Shown: one piece after another, positions 8,785 to 16,847 of the stretch | How the letters are laid out: every line of letters starts with the position of its first letter | How positions within the stretch are numbered: the first letter of the stretch is position 1 | Assembly: GCF_000377765.1 (NCBI RefSeq) | Contig: NZ_KB898663.1 | Location: 186,001 to 250,000, forward strand | Direction: 5' to 3' | Length of the DNA: 64,000 bases | From: Gracilibacillus lacisalsi DSM 19029 | Lineage (GTDB): Bacteria; Bacillota; Bacilli; Bacillales; Amphibacillaceae | Notes under the pieces: generated by a model | Told to the model about the DNA's origin: nothing | The model's input: only the letters and a program-made list of their open reading frames with translations | Database searches by the model: none | Position numbers and translations under genes: made by a program

Positions 8785-9420
8785 TTGAGCAAACCGAAAA
8801 TAATTTTCAGTGCGATTCTACTGTTTTTTCTTTTATTTGTTCCGATTCTGCAGGCAACTACTAACACGAATATTATCGATCTAGACGGTACATTCAGTGA
8901 AAATGGTAATTTGTTTAATCTAGATAATCTAAAACCTGGTGATTGGGCTGAGCGTGAAATCACGATCAGTAATCAGACAGATCACGATATTACCTATGAT
9001 ATTGATGTTCGTTATATAGAAGGGTCTAAACTCTTCTTTAAGCAATTATCATTAGAAATCATGCAAGGTGATCAAGTCTTATTTGATGATAAATTAGCCA
9101 ACTTTTCATTACTTACTGAACTGCCTTTACGAACAAATAGCGCAGAAAAGCTAGATTTCACGCTAACCTTTCCGCTTGAATCAGGAAATGAATATCAAGG
9201 ATTAACGACGACCGCGGAAATTATTGTAACAGCTTTCGATGACACTGAGACCGAAACATCTAGCTTTCCGATCGCTACTGATAGTCAACCAACAAGTGGT
9301 TCATCACTTCCAAGCACTGCAACGGTTATGTTTAACATCCTATTGATTGGTGGGGCTCTATTACTGGTAGGATCGCTTATCCTGCTTCATCTTAAAAGGA
9401 ATAAATTTGCTGAAGAATAG
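8785..9420 (+). CDS. TasA-like exported protein with LPSTA sortase signal
   Basis: 211 residues from a TTG start (GGGTG upstream). An N-terminal signal sequence precedes a single beta domain with LFNLDNLKPGDWAEREITI, which matches the NLKPGDW motif of the TasA-like protein encoded first in this operon. The C-terminus is a complete sorting signal: LPSTA (175-179), a hydrophobic helix, then KRNK. LPxTA is the motif of class D sortases, and such a sortase is encoded at 56314-56889. The inference is a TasA-family domain covalently attached to peptidoglycan, possibly as a fibre anchor. It is not part of the B. subtilis tapA operon. Confidence 0.85.
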   Translation: MSKPKIIFSAILLFFLLFVPILQATTNTNIIDLDGTFSENGNLFNLDNLKPGDWAEREITISNQTDHDITYDIDVRYIEGSKLFFKQLSLEIMQGDQVLFDDKLANFSLLTELPLRTNSAEKLDFTLTFPLESGNEYQGLTTTAEIIVTAFDDTETETSSFPIATDSQPTSGSSLPSTATVMFNILLIGGALLLVGSLILLHLKRNKFAEE

Positions 9421-9444
9421 GTTCTAGCACCTATTCTTTTTTTT
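9415..9444 (+). terminator. Terminator at the end of the matrix operon
   Basis: GAATAGGT / ACCTATTC with a six-base loop overlaps the stop codon and is followed by eight T. Confidence 0.9.
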
Positions 9445-9608
9445 GCGTTAAGAAAAGTGCTAGGTAGTTATCCTAAGAAATCTGTAATTAGTATAGAAAA
9501 TAAATAGATAATGTTGTAAAATGATAGGTACATTGTAACAGCTATGTATAGTAGACTTTATGATCAATCGTAATGATGTCATTTGTTGTGTTCGAGGAGG
9601 ATGGACGG

Positions 9609-10382
9609 ATGTCTATTGCAAAAATCAATGATTTAATTGTTAACGAGAAATTTGAGCACCATTTCCAAGCGCTCTATGACTTGCATACTTTAACTCCTAT
9701 TGGATATGAAGCATTATTGAGAACTGATTTATTTACGAATCCCGAAATTCTCTTCGAAAAAGCAAGTCATACCAATCGTTTTTTCGAGTTAGAAATGCGT
9801 TCGATAAAAAAAGCGCTTCATTCATTTGATACGATTAATCGGTGTACATATAACAACAAAAATATTTTGATCAATGTTTTTCCTTCTAACCTAGCAGACC
9901 CTGATTTTTTAGGTCAATTAAATAAAATATTAGGAGAAACAACTCTAGCAGCAAATCAAGTTATGATTGAAATTAATGAATCCGAAATCATTCAAAATGT
10001 AGACTATTTCAGCACGACGGTGCATGAATTACAGGAAGAAGGCTATTTAATTGCTATAGACGATGTCGGGAAAGGGGTTTCCTCCCTGCAGGCCATCGTC
10101 GAATTACAACCTGATTTTGTTAAAATGGATCAATATTTTGCCAAGCACCTAGCCAAGTCGAGTCGAAAACAGGAAATGGTAAAGTCAATTGTAACTTATT
10201 GTTTCAACACGGATACCAAATTTGTTTTGGAAGGCATTGAAATTATGGAAGATTTAGAGATGGCAAAAGCAATTGGCGTCTCTACTGTACAAGGATTTTT
10301 ATTAGCACGACCAGAACCATTAGAAGTAATCAAAAAATATGAAATCGATGATTCTGAAGATAGCGGCTTTGCAGCGAAGTAA
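9609..10382 (+). CDS. EAL-domain protein, probable c-di-GMP phosphodiesterase
   Basis: 257 residues from ATG 9609, eight bases after GAGGAGG. It is a stand-alone EAL domain with no sensor or membrane segment. The motifs are in order: EALLR (metal/substrate Glu), NVFPSN (variant of NVSP), IEINES, IDDVGKGVSSL (variant of DDFGTGYSSL), DFVKMD (catalytic Lys), LEGIE and VQGFLLARP. The metal-binding Glu, Asn, Glu, Asp-Asp, Lys, Glu and Gln positions all appear present, so hydrolysis of c-di-GMP is plausible. Lying directly behind the matrix operon, it could link c-di-GMP turnover to the motile/sessile choice. Confidence 0.88.
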   Translation: MSIAKINDLIVNEKFEHHFQALYDLHTLTPIGYEALLRTDLFTNPEILFEKASHTNRFFELEMRSIKKALHSFDTINRCTYNNKNILINVFPSNLADPDFLGQLNKILGETTLAANQVMIEINESEIIQNVDYFSTTVHELQEEGYLIAIDDVGKGVSSLQAIVELQPDFVKMDQYFAKHLAKSSRKQEMVKSIVTYCFNTDTKFVLEGIEIMEDLEMAKAIGVSTVQGFLLARPEPLEVIKKYEIDDSEDSGFAAK

Positions 10383-10403
10383 ACAGAATGAATCGATTAC
10401 CGC

Positions 10404-10522
10404 TCTTCCCTGGATATCCCGTTTTGTTCCGGGGATATCTCTCGCTCTTCCGGGGATATTCCGTTTTGTTCCGGGGATATATGCCTTTATCCCCGGAACA
10501 ATGAAACTTATCCATGGAACAG
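10404..10522. repeat. 21-bp periodic repeat array, CCGGGGATAT family (6 units)
   Basis: Units built on TTCC(G/C)(G/T)GGATAT end at 10417, 10438, 10459 and 10480, exactly 21 bp apart. Two further 21-bp units carry the inverted form (ATCCCCGGAAC, ATCCATGGAAC). The same family recurs at 63.8 kb. Reading frames through it give proline/glycine heptads but no convincing gene. Confidence 0.85.
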
Positions 10523-10543
10523 AAATACTTATACAATGACTAA

Positions 10544-10570
10544 AAAACACGAACTTGATGTTCGTGTTTT
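10544..10570. terminator. Bidirectional terminator between EAL gene and rsgI
   Basis: AAAACACGAAC-TTGAT-GTTCGTGTTTT is an 11-bp perfect stem flanked by A and T runs. It serves the convergent genes on both strands. Confidence 0.85.
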
Positions 10571-10610
10571 GTCATAAAGTAACTTCTCTTATTAATCTAT
10601 TCCGATAGCA

Positions 10611-11852
10611 TTACTCTTCCCGCTTGTTACTATCATTCCCTTTACCTTGATCTTTAGGGATTTCCTTAGTCGATTTTTCTTCTGATTTGCCTTTATCTGC
10701 TGCTTTTTCTTCTGCCTTTTTTGGTATTTCAGGATCTCTTTGCTCTTGCTTTTCGGGCTTTGGATTTGCCTTTTCAGGTTTTTCATTTGATGGAGGCTTC
10801 TCCATTTTCTTTTGCTTCTTTTGATCATTTGATGGCGAATTCGATTTTTCAGGTCGAGATTTTTCATTAGTACGTTTTTTATCACTATTATGCTTTTCTT
10901 CCTTAGATGGAGCTTGTTCGGCATTTTGTTTGTTTTCTTCGCCGTTCTTCTCTTTTTCAGACTGCTTTTCATCCTCTTTTTTTGGCACACTAGTACTAGA
11001 ATTGTGCTTTGACGATGAGTTTTCCGTTTCCTCTTTTGTATTTTTGGCTGCTTCCTCTTTTTCTGGAGAAGAGGATGAATTAGCACGTTCTGCGTTTTTT
11101 CTTTCACTTGCTTTTTTAGCGATTTGACGAAGTTCTTTTACCGACTTATTTTGCACATCTTTAATATCAACTTCCACTTCGTCATTACTCATTTCTTGGT
11201 ACATTCGATAAGAATTGACGGAAAGGTCCACCTCTTTTGCCTTTTTATAATAATCTTCACTTTCAACGTAAACTTCCATTTCTGCTTCAACATGATTCTC
11301 CCCAAGAGAATGATTAAATATTTCTTCCACTGAACGTGAATTATTTGATATGGAATGGTCCTGCAATTCAATCCAGGTCGCTGTAATGATAGCAGGCGTA
11401 TCAGCGGATAAATAGTTATCATTTTTTAGTCGAACAACGATCTCATTAATCACCTTATCGATACCTTGACCTTTCACGTCCAAGTCTTTAATGACACGGT
11501 TTGCGTCTTCATTTAATCCCGTTATCTCTATCACATGTAAATCTTCGTCCAGTGATAATTCCATACTTGGATTAATATCCACCGCAAGCAGATAAGCTGG
11601 TTGTTGCGGTTGAAAAAGAGAAACATTCATAATCGCAAATAGTAAGATTGCAGCTAGTGCAACTAATGGTAATACTTGCTTTCTATTTCCTAACAGTAAA
11701 GGGGATTTCTTTACTCGATATGTCACATACTCACCAATAGCTGGAATGTCATGTTGATCATGAGGAACATTACGAAATGTACCATCATCACACATTAGAA
11801 CAACCTGATTTTCTTGAACCTCCATGACAACACCTTTGATTTTTTGCTTCAC
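10611..11852 (-). CDS. rsgI: Anti-sigma-I factor RsgI
   Basis: 413 residues. The N-terminal RsgI_N domain (about 1-55, with KGVVMEVQENQVVLMCDDG) holds SigI in the cytosol. A single membrane helix (about 58-80) leads to the conserved extracellular part (AYLLAVDINPSMELSLDE, about 87-105). The last 170 residues are Lys/Glu/Ser/Pro-rich and probably disordered. In Clostridium the C-terminus carries carbohydrate-sensing modules; none is seen here. Translation is coupled to sigI by a 4-bp overlap, as in B. subtilis. Confidence 0.92.
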   Translation of the reverse strand: MKQKIKGVVMEVQENQVVLMCDDGTFRNVPHDQHDIPAIGEYVTYRVKKSPLLLGNRKQVLPLVALAAILLFAIMNVSLFQPQQPAYLLAVDINPSMELSLDEDLHVIEITGLNEDANRVIKDLDVKGQGIDKVINEIVVRLKNDNYLSADTPAIITATWIELQDHSISNNSRSVEEIFNHSLGENHVEAEMEVYVESEDYYKKAKEVDLSVNSYRMYQEMSNDEVEVDIKDVQNKSVKELRQIAKKASERKNAERANSSSSPEKEEAAKNTKEETENSSSKHNSSTSVPKKEDEKQSEKEKNGEENKQNAEQAPSKEEKHNSDKKRTNEKSRPEKSNSPSNDQKKQKKMEKPPSNEKPEKANPKPEKQEQRDPEIPKKAEEKAADKGKSEEKSTKEIPKDQGKGNDSNKREE

Positions 11853-12559
11853 TTTTTCTCCCCCCTTACCTTATTACGTAAAAACGTCTGTAAATTTTTC
11901 CATTCAGGATGTAGTAAAATAATAATAATGGCGATAATATACTTTCGGTACTTTTCGATTGTTTTGACACGGTAATTGGCTACCTTTAAAAATTCCTTCA
12001 TCGGAAATTGTTTTCGGTTAAATAATTGTTCGACAAGTGTATCTCTCTGAATAAATTCTTCTGCAATATTCAGCACTTTCTTTCTTGTTCGCTTTTGTTT
12101 TGGACTATGTGCTTCTAATTCTTCAAATCGTATGTAAAATTGTGACAATTGATCATCTAAATCAATAATTTCAGCAGCTATACTGCTAATTCGTTGATCT
12201 TGATGATACTGTTTTACCGACTCTTTTACATGGTTTGCTTCTAAAAGCTTATCCCCTTTTTTCATAACGTTTTGATAATGATTTTCTTTTCTAAAAAAAT
12301 CAACCAATTCGCGATGAATGATTAAATAGACATAGTTTAGAAATGTTCTACCTTTTTGAGGATCATAGGTGTCAATGGCACGATTAAAGGCAATTAAGGC
12401 AATACTCGCCTCGTCATCATTCCATGTTTTAAATTTGTTACATACTTTTCCAACCACACTCAATATATATGGTTGGTAATATTGAATCAACTGTTCTCGA
12501 CGTAACTCATTGCCTTTCTGTATCTCATTGATGATATGCTCGATGTCTTCTTGCTTCAT
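11849..12559 (-). CDS. sigI: RNA polymerase sigma factor SigI
   Basis: 236 residues. The sigma-70 region 2-like part is seen in REQLIQYYQPYILSVVGKV and ASIALIAFNRAIDTYDPQKG, followed by FLNYVYLIIHRELVDFFRK (core and -10 binding). The C-terminal half is the SigI-specific region ending in an HTH-like KVANYRVKTIEKYRKYI. SigI responds to heat and cell-wall stress in Bacillus and controls the operon with rsgI. The SD (GGGAGAGGAG) lies just upstream of the ATG. No clear autoregulatory SigI promoter was recognised in the 185-bp upstream gap. Confidence 0.93.
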   Translation of the reverse strand: MKQEDIEHIINEIQKGNELRREQLIQYYQPYILSVVGKVCNKFKTWNDDEASIALIAFNRAIDTYDPQKGRTFLNYVYLIIHRELVDFFRKENHYQNVMKKGDKLLEANHVKESVKQYHQDQRISSIAAEIIDLDDQLSQFYIRFEELEAHSPKQKRTRKKVLNIAEEFIQRDTLVEQLFNRKQFPMKEFLKVANYRVKTIEKYRKYIIAIIIILLHPEWKNLQTFLRNKVRGEKK

Positions 12560-12744
12560 CTGCTCCTCTCCCTTATCACTACTAAAAAAAGAAAGCTTTA
12601 CCCTTCAACAGTTTTAAAATATGTAGAAAGATAAAGCATTTCTATATTTAATGTAAGCTATAAATAGCGACGGGTAAAGATATTTTTTGATAATTTTGTC
12701 GGAATTTGTTTTATTTTGCGACAACTATTGAATTCTTCGCCCAT

Positions 12745-13761
12745 TTAGTTATGATTCGGTTTACCATTTCCCTTTTCTTGCTTTTGACGATTTTCTTGGG
12801 CTTTTTTAGCTTGCTTTTTTTCGGCTTCTTCTTCAGCTTTCTCTTGCTTTTCTTGTGCTTTTTCTTTTGCTTTATTAGCTTTCTCTTCTGCTTTTTCTAG
12901 TTTTTCTTGCGCCTTTCGCTCAGCTTTCTCTGCTTTTTCAGCAGCCTTTTGTTGTTTCTTTTCAGCTTTGTTCTGTTTTTGTTCTGCTTTCACAACAGCT
13001 TCCGCTTCTTTATCATTTTCTTCCTCAACTTGTTCTGCAGCCTCTTCTTCACGTTCCTCTTGTAATTCTCTTTCTTCTTCTTCTTCTTTTTCTTGCTCTT
13101 GTTCATCTTCGTCTTCGTCTGATACAGCTTTTTCCGCTTTCGCTCTTAGATAGTTTTCTTCTGCACGCTTTTGATTTTCAAGCGCTTTTGCGATACCTGC
13201 TTTTGCTTCTTCAGGTAAATCTTCACGCTCTAATAAAGCTTGCAGTTTGATTGTACGTTGTTTGGCGCTTTCTCTTAATTCTTCTTCTGATTTATCTTGA
13301 TCCTCCGCACTTTCTTCTTGATTTTCTTCATCGGAGTCTTCTCCTTGCTCATTTCCATCATTATCGTCACTTTCAGGTAATTCTACTCTTTCTACTTCGT
13401 CATCCTCTTCATTTGCTTCTTCTTCTGATGCTTCCTGCTCTTCCTCTGATTCTTCTAATTCACTTTCTAAACGCTCCAAATATTCCTCATATTGTTCAAT
13501 TAACTGTTCTGCTTCCTCGAGATTACCTTCTTCAATAGTTGCTTCTATTTCACTTAAACGATCATTAGCGAACTCATCTAATAATAACGCTCTCTCCATT
13601 TGATCCTCTGTTAGTGCAAGCTCTGTTTCCTCAATTAAAATCGATGTATCATATAATTCCTCATCAGGAGTTACCGTTTCCTCTGCTTCATTTGCAAACG
13701 CCGTATTCCCTACAAAAAATACACTAATAGTTGCTAGTGATAACCATGTTTTTAATTTCAT
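12745..13761 (-). CDS. Exported acidic coiled-coil protein, DUF5667-like
   Basis: 338 residues from ATG 13761, ten bases after GGAGG. The ATG at 13779 lies before the SD and is not used. A signal peptide (MKLKTWLSLATISVFFVGN..AFA, residues 1-24) is followed by a DUF5667-like helical region: LALTEDQMERALLLDEFANDR, then QLIEQYEEYLERLE. The rest is extremely Glu-rich and then Lys/Ala/Glu-rich with heptads, ending KGNGKPNHN. It is probably a secreted coiled coil. DUF5667 proteins often lie next to sigma/anti-sigma genes, as here. No function is assigned. Confidence 0.75.
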   Translation of the reverse strand: MKLKTWLSLATISVFFVGNTAFANEAEETVTPDEELYDTSILIEETELALTEDQMERALLLDEFANDRLSEIEATIEEGNLEEAEQLIEQYEEYLERLESELEESEEEQEASEEEANEEDDEVERVELPESDDNDGNEQGEDSDEENQEESAEDQDKSEEELRESAKQRTIKLQALLEREDLPEEAKAGIAKALENQKRAEENYLRAKAEKAVSDEDEDEQEQEKEEEEERELQEEREEEAAEQVEEENDKEAEAVVKAEQKQNKAEKKQQKAAEKAEKAERKAQEKLEKAEEKANKAKEKAQEKQEKAEEEAEKKQAKKAQENRQKQEKGNGKPNHN

Positions 13762-13779
13762 ACCTGTTATTCCCTCCAT

Positions 13780-14271
13780 TTAAAATACATTAATGCTTTC
13801 ATTGAGTGCATTTATTTGACCTTTACTCTCTTGATAATGCTGTTCAGGTGTCATATAAGTAAAAATCAATTGATGTTCTGCACCTTGATGAAAGTATACA
13901 TCCCCACGAATATTTTCTTTTCGGTTCGTAAGTAGTGCTATGTAATTCTCATCATCTTCTATTAATTCTACTTTTTTAGAAAATGACGCTAGAACATCCT
14001 TTTTCAAGGTATCAATTGTTTGTTCTTTGCTTACGATCGAGACTATTAATCTGATTGTCCCATTAGAAAAAATCACGTTTTGCTCTTGTTCAGCAGTTGC
14101 TTCTTCATCAACCGACCAACCATCTATTTCTTCTATTTGGAAAACATCATTTTCATACAACACTGCTTCTGTTTCTGCTTGTCCAGCATTGTTATCATCA
14201 TTTGTAGCATCTTCACCTTGACCACACGCACATAACATGAACAAACAGGTGATCATCATTGCTCGTTTCAA
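13780..14271 (-). CDS. Small secreted lipoprotein of unknown function
   Basis: 163 residues from TTG 14271, seven bases after GGAGG. A signal peptide with lipobox LCAC (Cys15) is followed by an Asp/Asn-rich linker and a compact domain (IEEIDGWSVDEEATAE ... VIFSNGTIRLIVSIV). That fold may be PsbP/YcnI-like, but no family is firmly recognised. The stop lies only 18 bp before the start of the DUF5667-like gene, so the two are probably co-transcribed. Confidence 0.7.
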   Translation of the reverse strand: MKRAMMITCLFMLCACGQGEDATNDDNNAGQAETEAVLYENDVFQIEEIDGWSVDEEATAEQEQNVIFSNGTIRLIVSIVSKEQTIDTLKKDVLASFSKKVELIEDDENYIALLTNRKENIRGDVYFHQGAEHQLIFTYMTPEQHYQESKGQINALNESINVF

Positions 14272-14542
14272 CGTCTCACCTCCATCTTGTTTTTTCTCTC
14301 TCTTGGCAGCTGGCTGACTTGATTAGCCCCTATAGCTTTGCGTCACTGTTTTTCAACAGTTTTGCCTTTCTCCCTTTTCTACTACCTATACGAAAGAATC
14401 TATTCAAAACAGGGGGGAAACTGAAAATTATTTTAAACGTAATTAACATTATATCTATTATTTTTAATAGAACATTAACACTTTTTACAATGGATGGTGC
14501 TACACTAGACTTGTAAAATAATAGATTGGAGGAATGGATGAA

Positions 14543-15298
14543 ATGAAGAAGTTTGTTTCTGTTGTTACGTTGTTGGTGGTTGTTATGTTGCTTGCCTCCC
14601 CTTCCCTTGCCGCTAGTGTTCATGTTGACCCGAAAGCAGAAAAGTATGAGGATTATGTTGCAGAACTTGTCCAAAAACAACCTGGCATAACTACTAAAGA
14701 AGTGAAAGAAGCTATTGCTTTAGCTGCAGAAGAAACCCAAAAACCAGAAATGGTTATTGCCAAACAAGCTTTAAATGAACTTAACCAAGCGATCAAACAG
14801 AAAAATGCTGAAAAAGGTACCTCCTTTTCCGTTATGGGGGGAAGCTCCGGTGCCTATAAATTAGAACCTGCCAGAAATAAAGGGGACTTATTCTATACTC
14901 CTTCCTCAACATTAGGTTTCCAGCACGGACATAATGGAATCTATCACACTACTACTAATATCGTAGAATCAATCCCTGACACAGGCGTTAGAAAAATAAA
15001 ATACAATGCAAGAAATGTCGAAAAAGATGCTGTTATGCAATCTGTCCAATCCTCGCAAACAAATCGGGATAAAGCTGCTGACTGGGCTAATTCTCGAGTA
15101 GGAGTAGATGCATATTCCTATAACTTTGCGACAAACCGACATACAAGTAAATATGGTGATAAAAATTGTTCAAAATTAATATGGAGTGCTTATATGTTAG
15201 AGGCAAATATTGACTTAGACAAAAATCAAGGCTTCGGTGTCTATCCTACAGACATTCGAGATAGTTCCTATACTGTTACGTATAACACGATTCAATAA
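14543..15298 (+). CDS. YiiX/YebB-like papain-fold (permuted NlpC/P60) secreted hydrolase
   Basis: 251 residues from ATG 14543. GGAGG abuts the ATG at 14534, which is therefore excluded. The signal peptide is about 1-24 (ends LAAS). The catalytic region shows KGDLFYTPSS, then GHNGIYHTTTNIVESI with the likely His, and later NCSKLIWSAYMLEANIDL with the likely nucleophile Cys. This His-before-Cys order is that of permuted NlpC/P60 enzymes (YiiX, Peptidase_C92). Substrates in this group include cell-wall peptides and thioester or amide lipids. The gene is followed after 14 bp by a lipoprotein gene. Confidence 0.8.
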   Translation: MKKFVSVVTLLVVVMLLASPSLAASVHVDPKAEKYEDYVAELVQKQPGITTKEVKEAIALAAEETQKPEMVIAKQALNELNQAIKQKNAEKGTSFSVMGGSSGAYKLEPARNKGDLFYTPSSTLGFQHGHNGIYHTTTNIVESIPDTGVRKIKYNARNVEKDAVMQSVQSSQTNRDKAADWANSRVGVDAYSYNFATNRHTSKYGDKNCSKLIWSAYMLEANIDLDKNQGFGVYPTDIRDSSYTVTYNTIQ

Positions 15299-15312
15299 CC
15301 ATAGGAGTGTCT

Positions 15313-16398
15313 ATGAAAAAATTTCTACACTACATCATTTTACTAGTATCGATCGTTTTAATAGGTGGATGTGGAAATCCACAATATGAAAGTATTCATG
15401 AATCAATCGGTCTATTATATTTTTCTACCTCTATAGATAAAAGTAATGGAAAAGGTAGTCTCTATACCATCGATTCATCCGGTAGTGTTGCCAATGTATT
15501 AGAAACCGAAGGCTTGGAGTTAGGAGAAATATATCATCAAAACGATACAGTGATCGTCAATGATGTATCACACAGTTATCTGATCGATGAAGATATCAGT
15601 GAAGAAACGCGAGAACATAAAGAATATACCGCGATTTTCGCTGATTATATGGATGATGAAGAACGGGTCGAATTATACAACAGTGGTTATGATGAAAATG
15701 GAACATATCATTCTCATCTGTATTGGCAACATGACGGCACAATGCAGTATCAAGATCTACCCTATTTTATTACAACGGCAAGTATCTATGAAGATTCGCT
15801 CTATGTTTTAGAAGAAAAAGAAACGGATGAACCCATGGTACTGCATGAAATTGTGTTGGATGAGACTGCAGTAGACAATCCATTACTATCATTAGATTAT
15901 CAAACCGACGAGCTTGTCCCATTAACTGATATGATCGTTACGGAAGAACTAATTTATTGTATTGTTGATATCCAAAAGGAATATTCCGTCTTGGTGATCG
16001 AGAAAGATACTGGTGAAGTCAATGAAAATAACTTTTTGTCATTCGATTCCAATGAGAATATGTCTACCTATTTACCTCATTCCGTCTACAATAGTATTCA
16101 CTGGACAGATAACCAATTATTTTTCTTAGATGGACAAGGTAGCTTGTATCAATTTAACAAAAATGGAGAGCTAGAAACTACGTATGATGTACCAGACACA
16201 AGTTATAGGAGCCTATATATTTTTCCATCTTGGTCTGGTAATGATTTGTATGTCTTTGAAACGACTGAGAATTCTTCGGTAAAAAAAATAGATTTAATGG
16301 AGATGGAGTTGGAGGATGAACTAGAATTAAAGGAAGGTTCATTTTCTGAGATTAGTGAACAGTTTTTGTATGATTTTGAAGTGATCAATGGGTTTTAA
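15313..16398 (+). CDS. Lipoprotein, possible beta-propeller
   Basis: 361 residues from ATG 15313 with AGGAG just upstream. The earlier GTG at 15307 overlaps the SD. The lipobox is LIGGC (Cys20). The mature part is acidic and has repeated strands of the form GSLYTIDSSGSV, DNQLFFLDGQGSLYQFNKNG and GNDLYVFETTENSSVKKIDL, which look like propeller blades. No family is recognised. It forms a two-gene operon with the YiiX-like hydrolase and ends in a strong terminator. A role as surface partner or inhibitor of that hydrolase is inferred from position only. Confidence 0.75.
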   Translation: MKKFLHYIILLVSIVLIGGCGNPQYESIHESIGLLYFSTSIDKSNGKGSLYTIDSSGSVANVLETEGLELGEIYHQNDTVIVNDVSHSYLIDEDISEETREHKEYTAIFADYMDDEERVELYNSGYDENGTYHSHLYWQHDGTMQYQDLPYFITTASIYEDSLYVLEEKETDEPMVLHEIVLDETAVDNPLLSLDYQTDELVPLTDMIVTEELIYCIVDIQKEYSVLVIEKDTGEVNENNFLSFDSNENMSTYLPHSVYNSIHWTDNQLFFLDGQGSLYQFNKNGELETTYDVPDTSYRSLYIFPSWSGNDLYVFETTENSSVKKIDLMEMELEDELELKEGSFSEISEQFLYDFEVINGF

Positions 16399-16425
16399 GC
16401 AAGGGGTAAGTCCCCTTGCTTTTTT
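16397..16425 (+). terminator. Strong intrinsic terminator
   Basis: AAGCAAGGGG / CCCCTTGCTT with a five-base loop, followed by T6. It overlaps the stop codon of the lipoprotein gene. Confidence 0.93.
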
Positions 16426-16521
16426 ATATGAAAATCCACATTTATATTAGTGTATCTTCCTCTTACAAGCTTTTTAACTTGTACATATTATATTGATATG
16501 TAACGGAAAGGAGGAAAGCGA

Positions 16522-16638
16522 TTGGCAAAGCAATCAAAACCGATGACAGCGAATTTAGCAAAACAATTACTTTCCGATAGCAAAGTTTATTTAACGCCTG
16601 AAGGTAAGAGGATATTGAATAGTATGGTTAGGAAATAA
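16522..16638 (+). CDS. Small basic protein, 38 residues, unknown
   Basis: The TTG start at 16522 lies seven bases after GGAAAGGAGG, one of the strongest SD sites in the window. The product begins (L/M)AKQSKPMTANLAKQLLSD and ends LTPEGKRILNSMVRK. It is Lys/Arg-rich and likely helical, with no membrane segment. A terminator follows 15 bp after the stop, so it is a complete one-gene transcription unit. An internal ATG at 16543 is possible but lacks an SD. It is not homologous to SinI or Sda as far as can be seen. Confidence 0.65.
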   Translation: MAKQSKPMTANLAKQLLSDSKVYLTPEGKRILNSMVRK

Positions 16639-16653
16639 TAACTGAATCAGATT

Positions 16654-16687
16654 AAGTGTGCATTATAGTTATTGGTGCACACTTTTT
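16654..16687 (+). terminator. Terminator of the 38-residue gene
   Basis: AAGTGTGCA / TGCACACTT with a 13-base loop, followed by T-rich sequence. Confidence 0.8.
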
Positions 16688-16847
16688 CCATTTATAAACG
16701 TATTTAACATATATTCGATATATTAATAGTGTATTATATTTACACTAGTTATGAGACATTGAGAGTGTCAATAATTTTGTGTAAATCTCCTTTCAGTAGA
16801 ACAGTTAGCTCATGATGTCTATTAGTTGAAATTCTATATAATAATAT

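Noticed and set aside
10320-10550. ORFs on both strands with Pro-Gly heptads
   Set aside because: They are the 21-bp CCGGGGATAT array translated; both strands are open because the unit length is a multiple of three.
10592-11107. Lys/Arg-rich ORF on the minus strand
   Set aside because: It is a frame shadow of the low-complexity rsgI tail.
12706-13538. Several Phe/Ser/Leu-rich ORFs on the plus strand
   Set aside because: Antisense shadows of the Glu/Lys-rich DUF5667-like gene.
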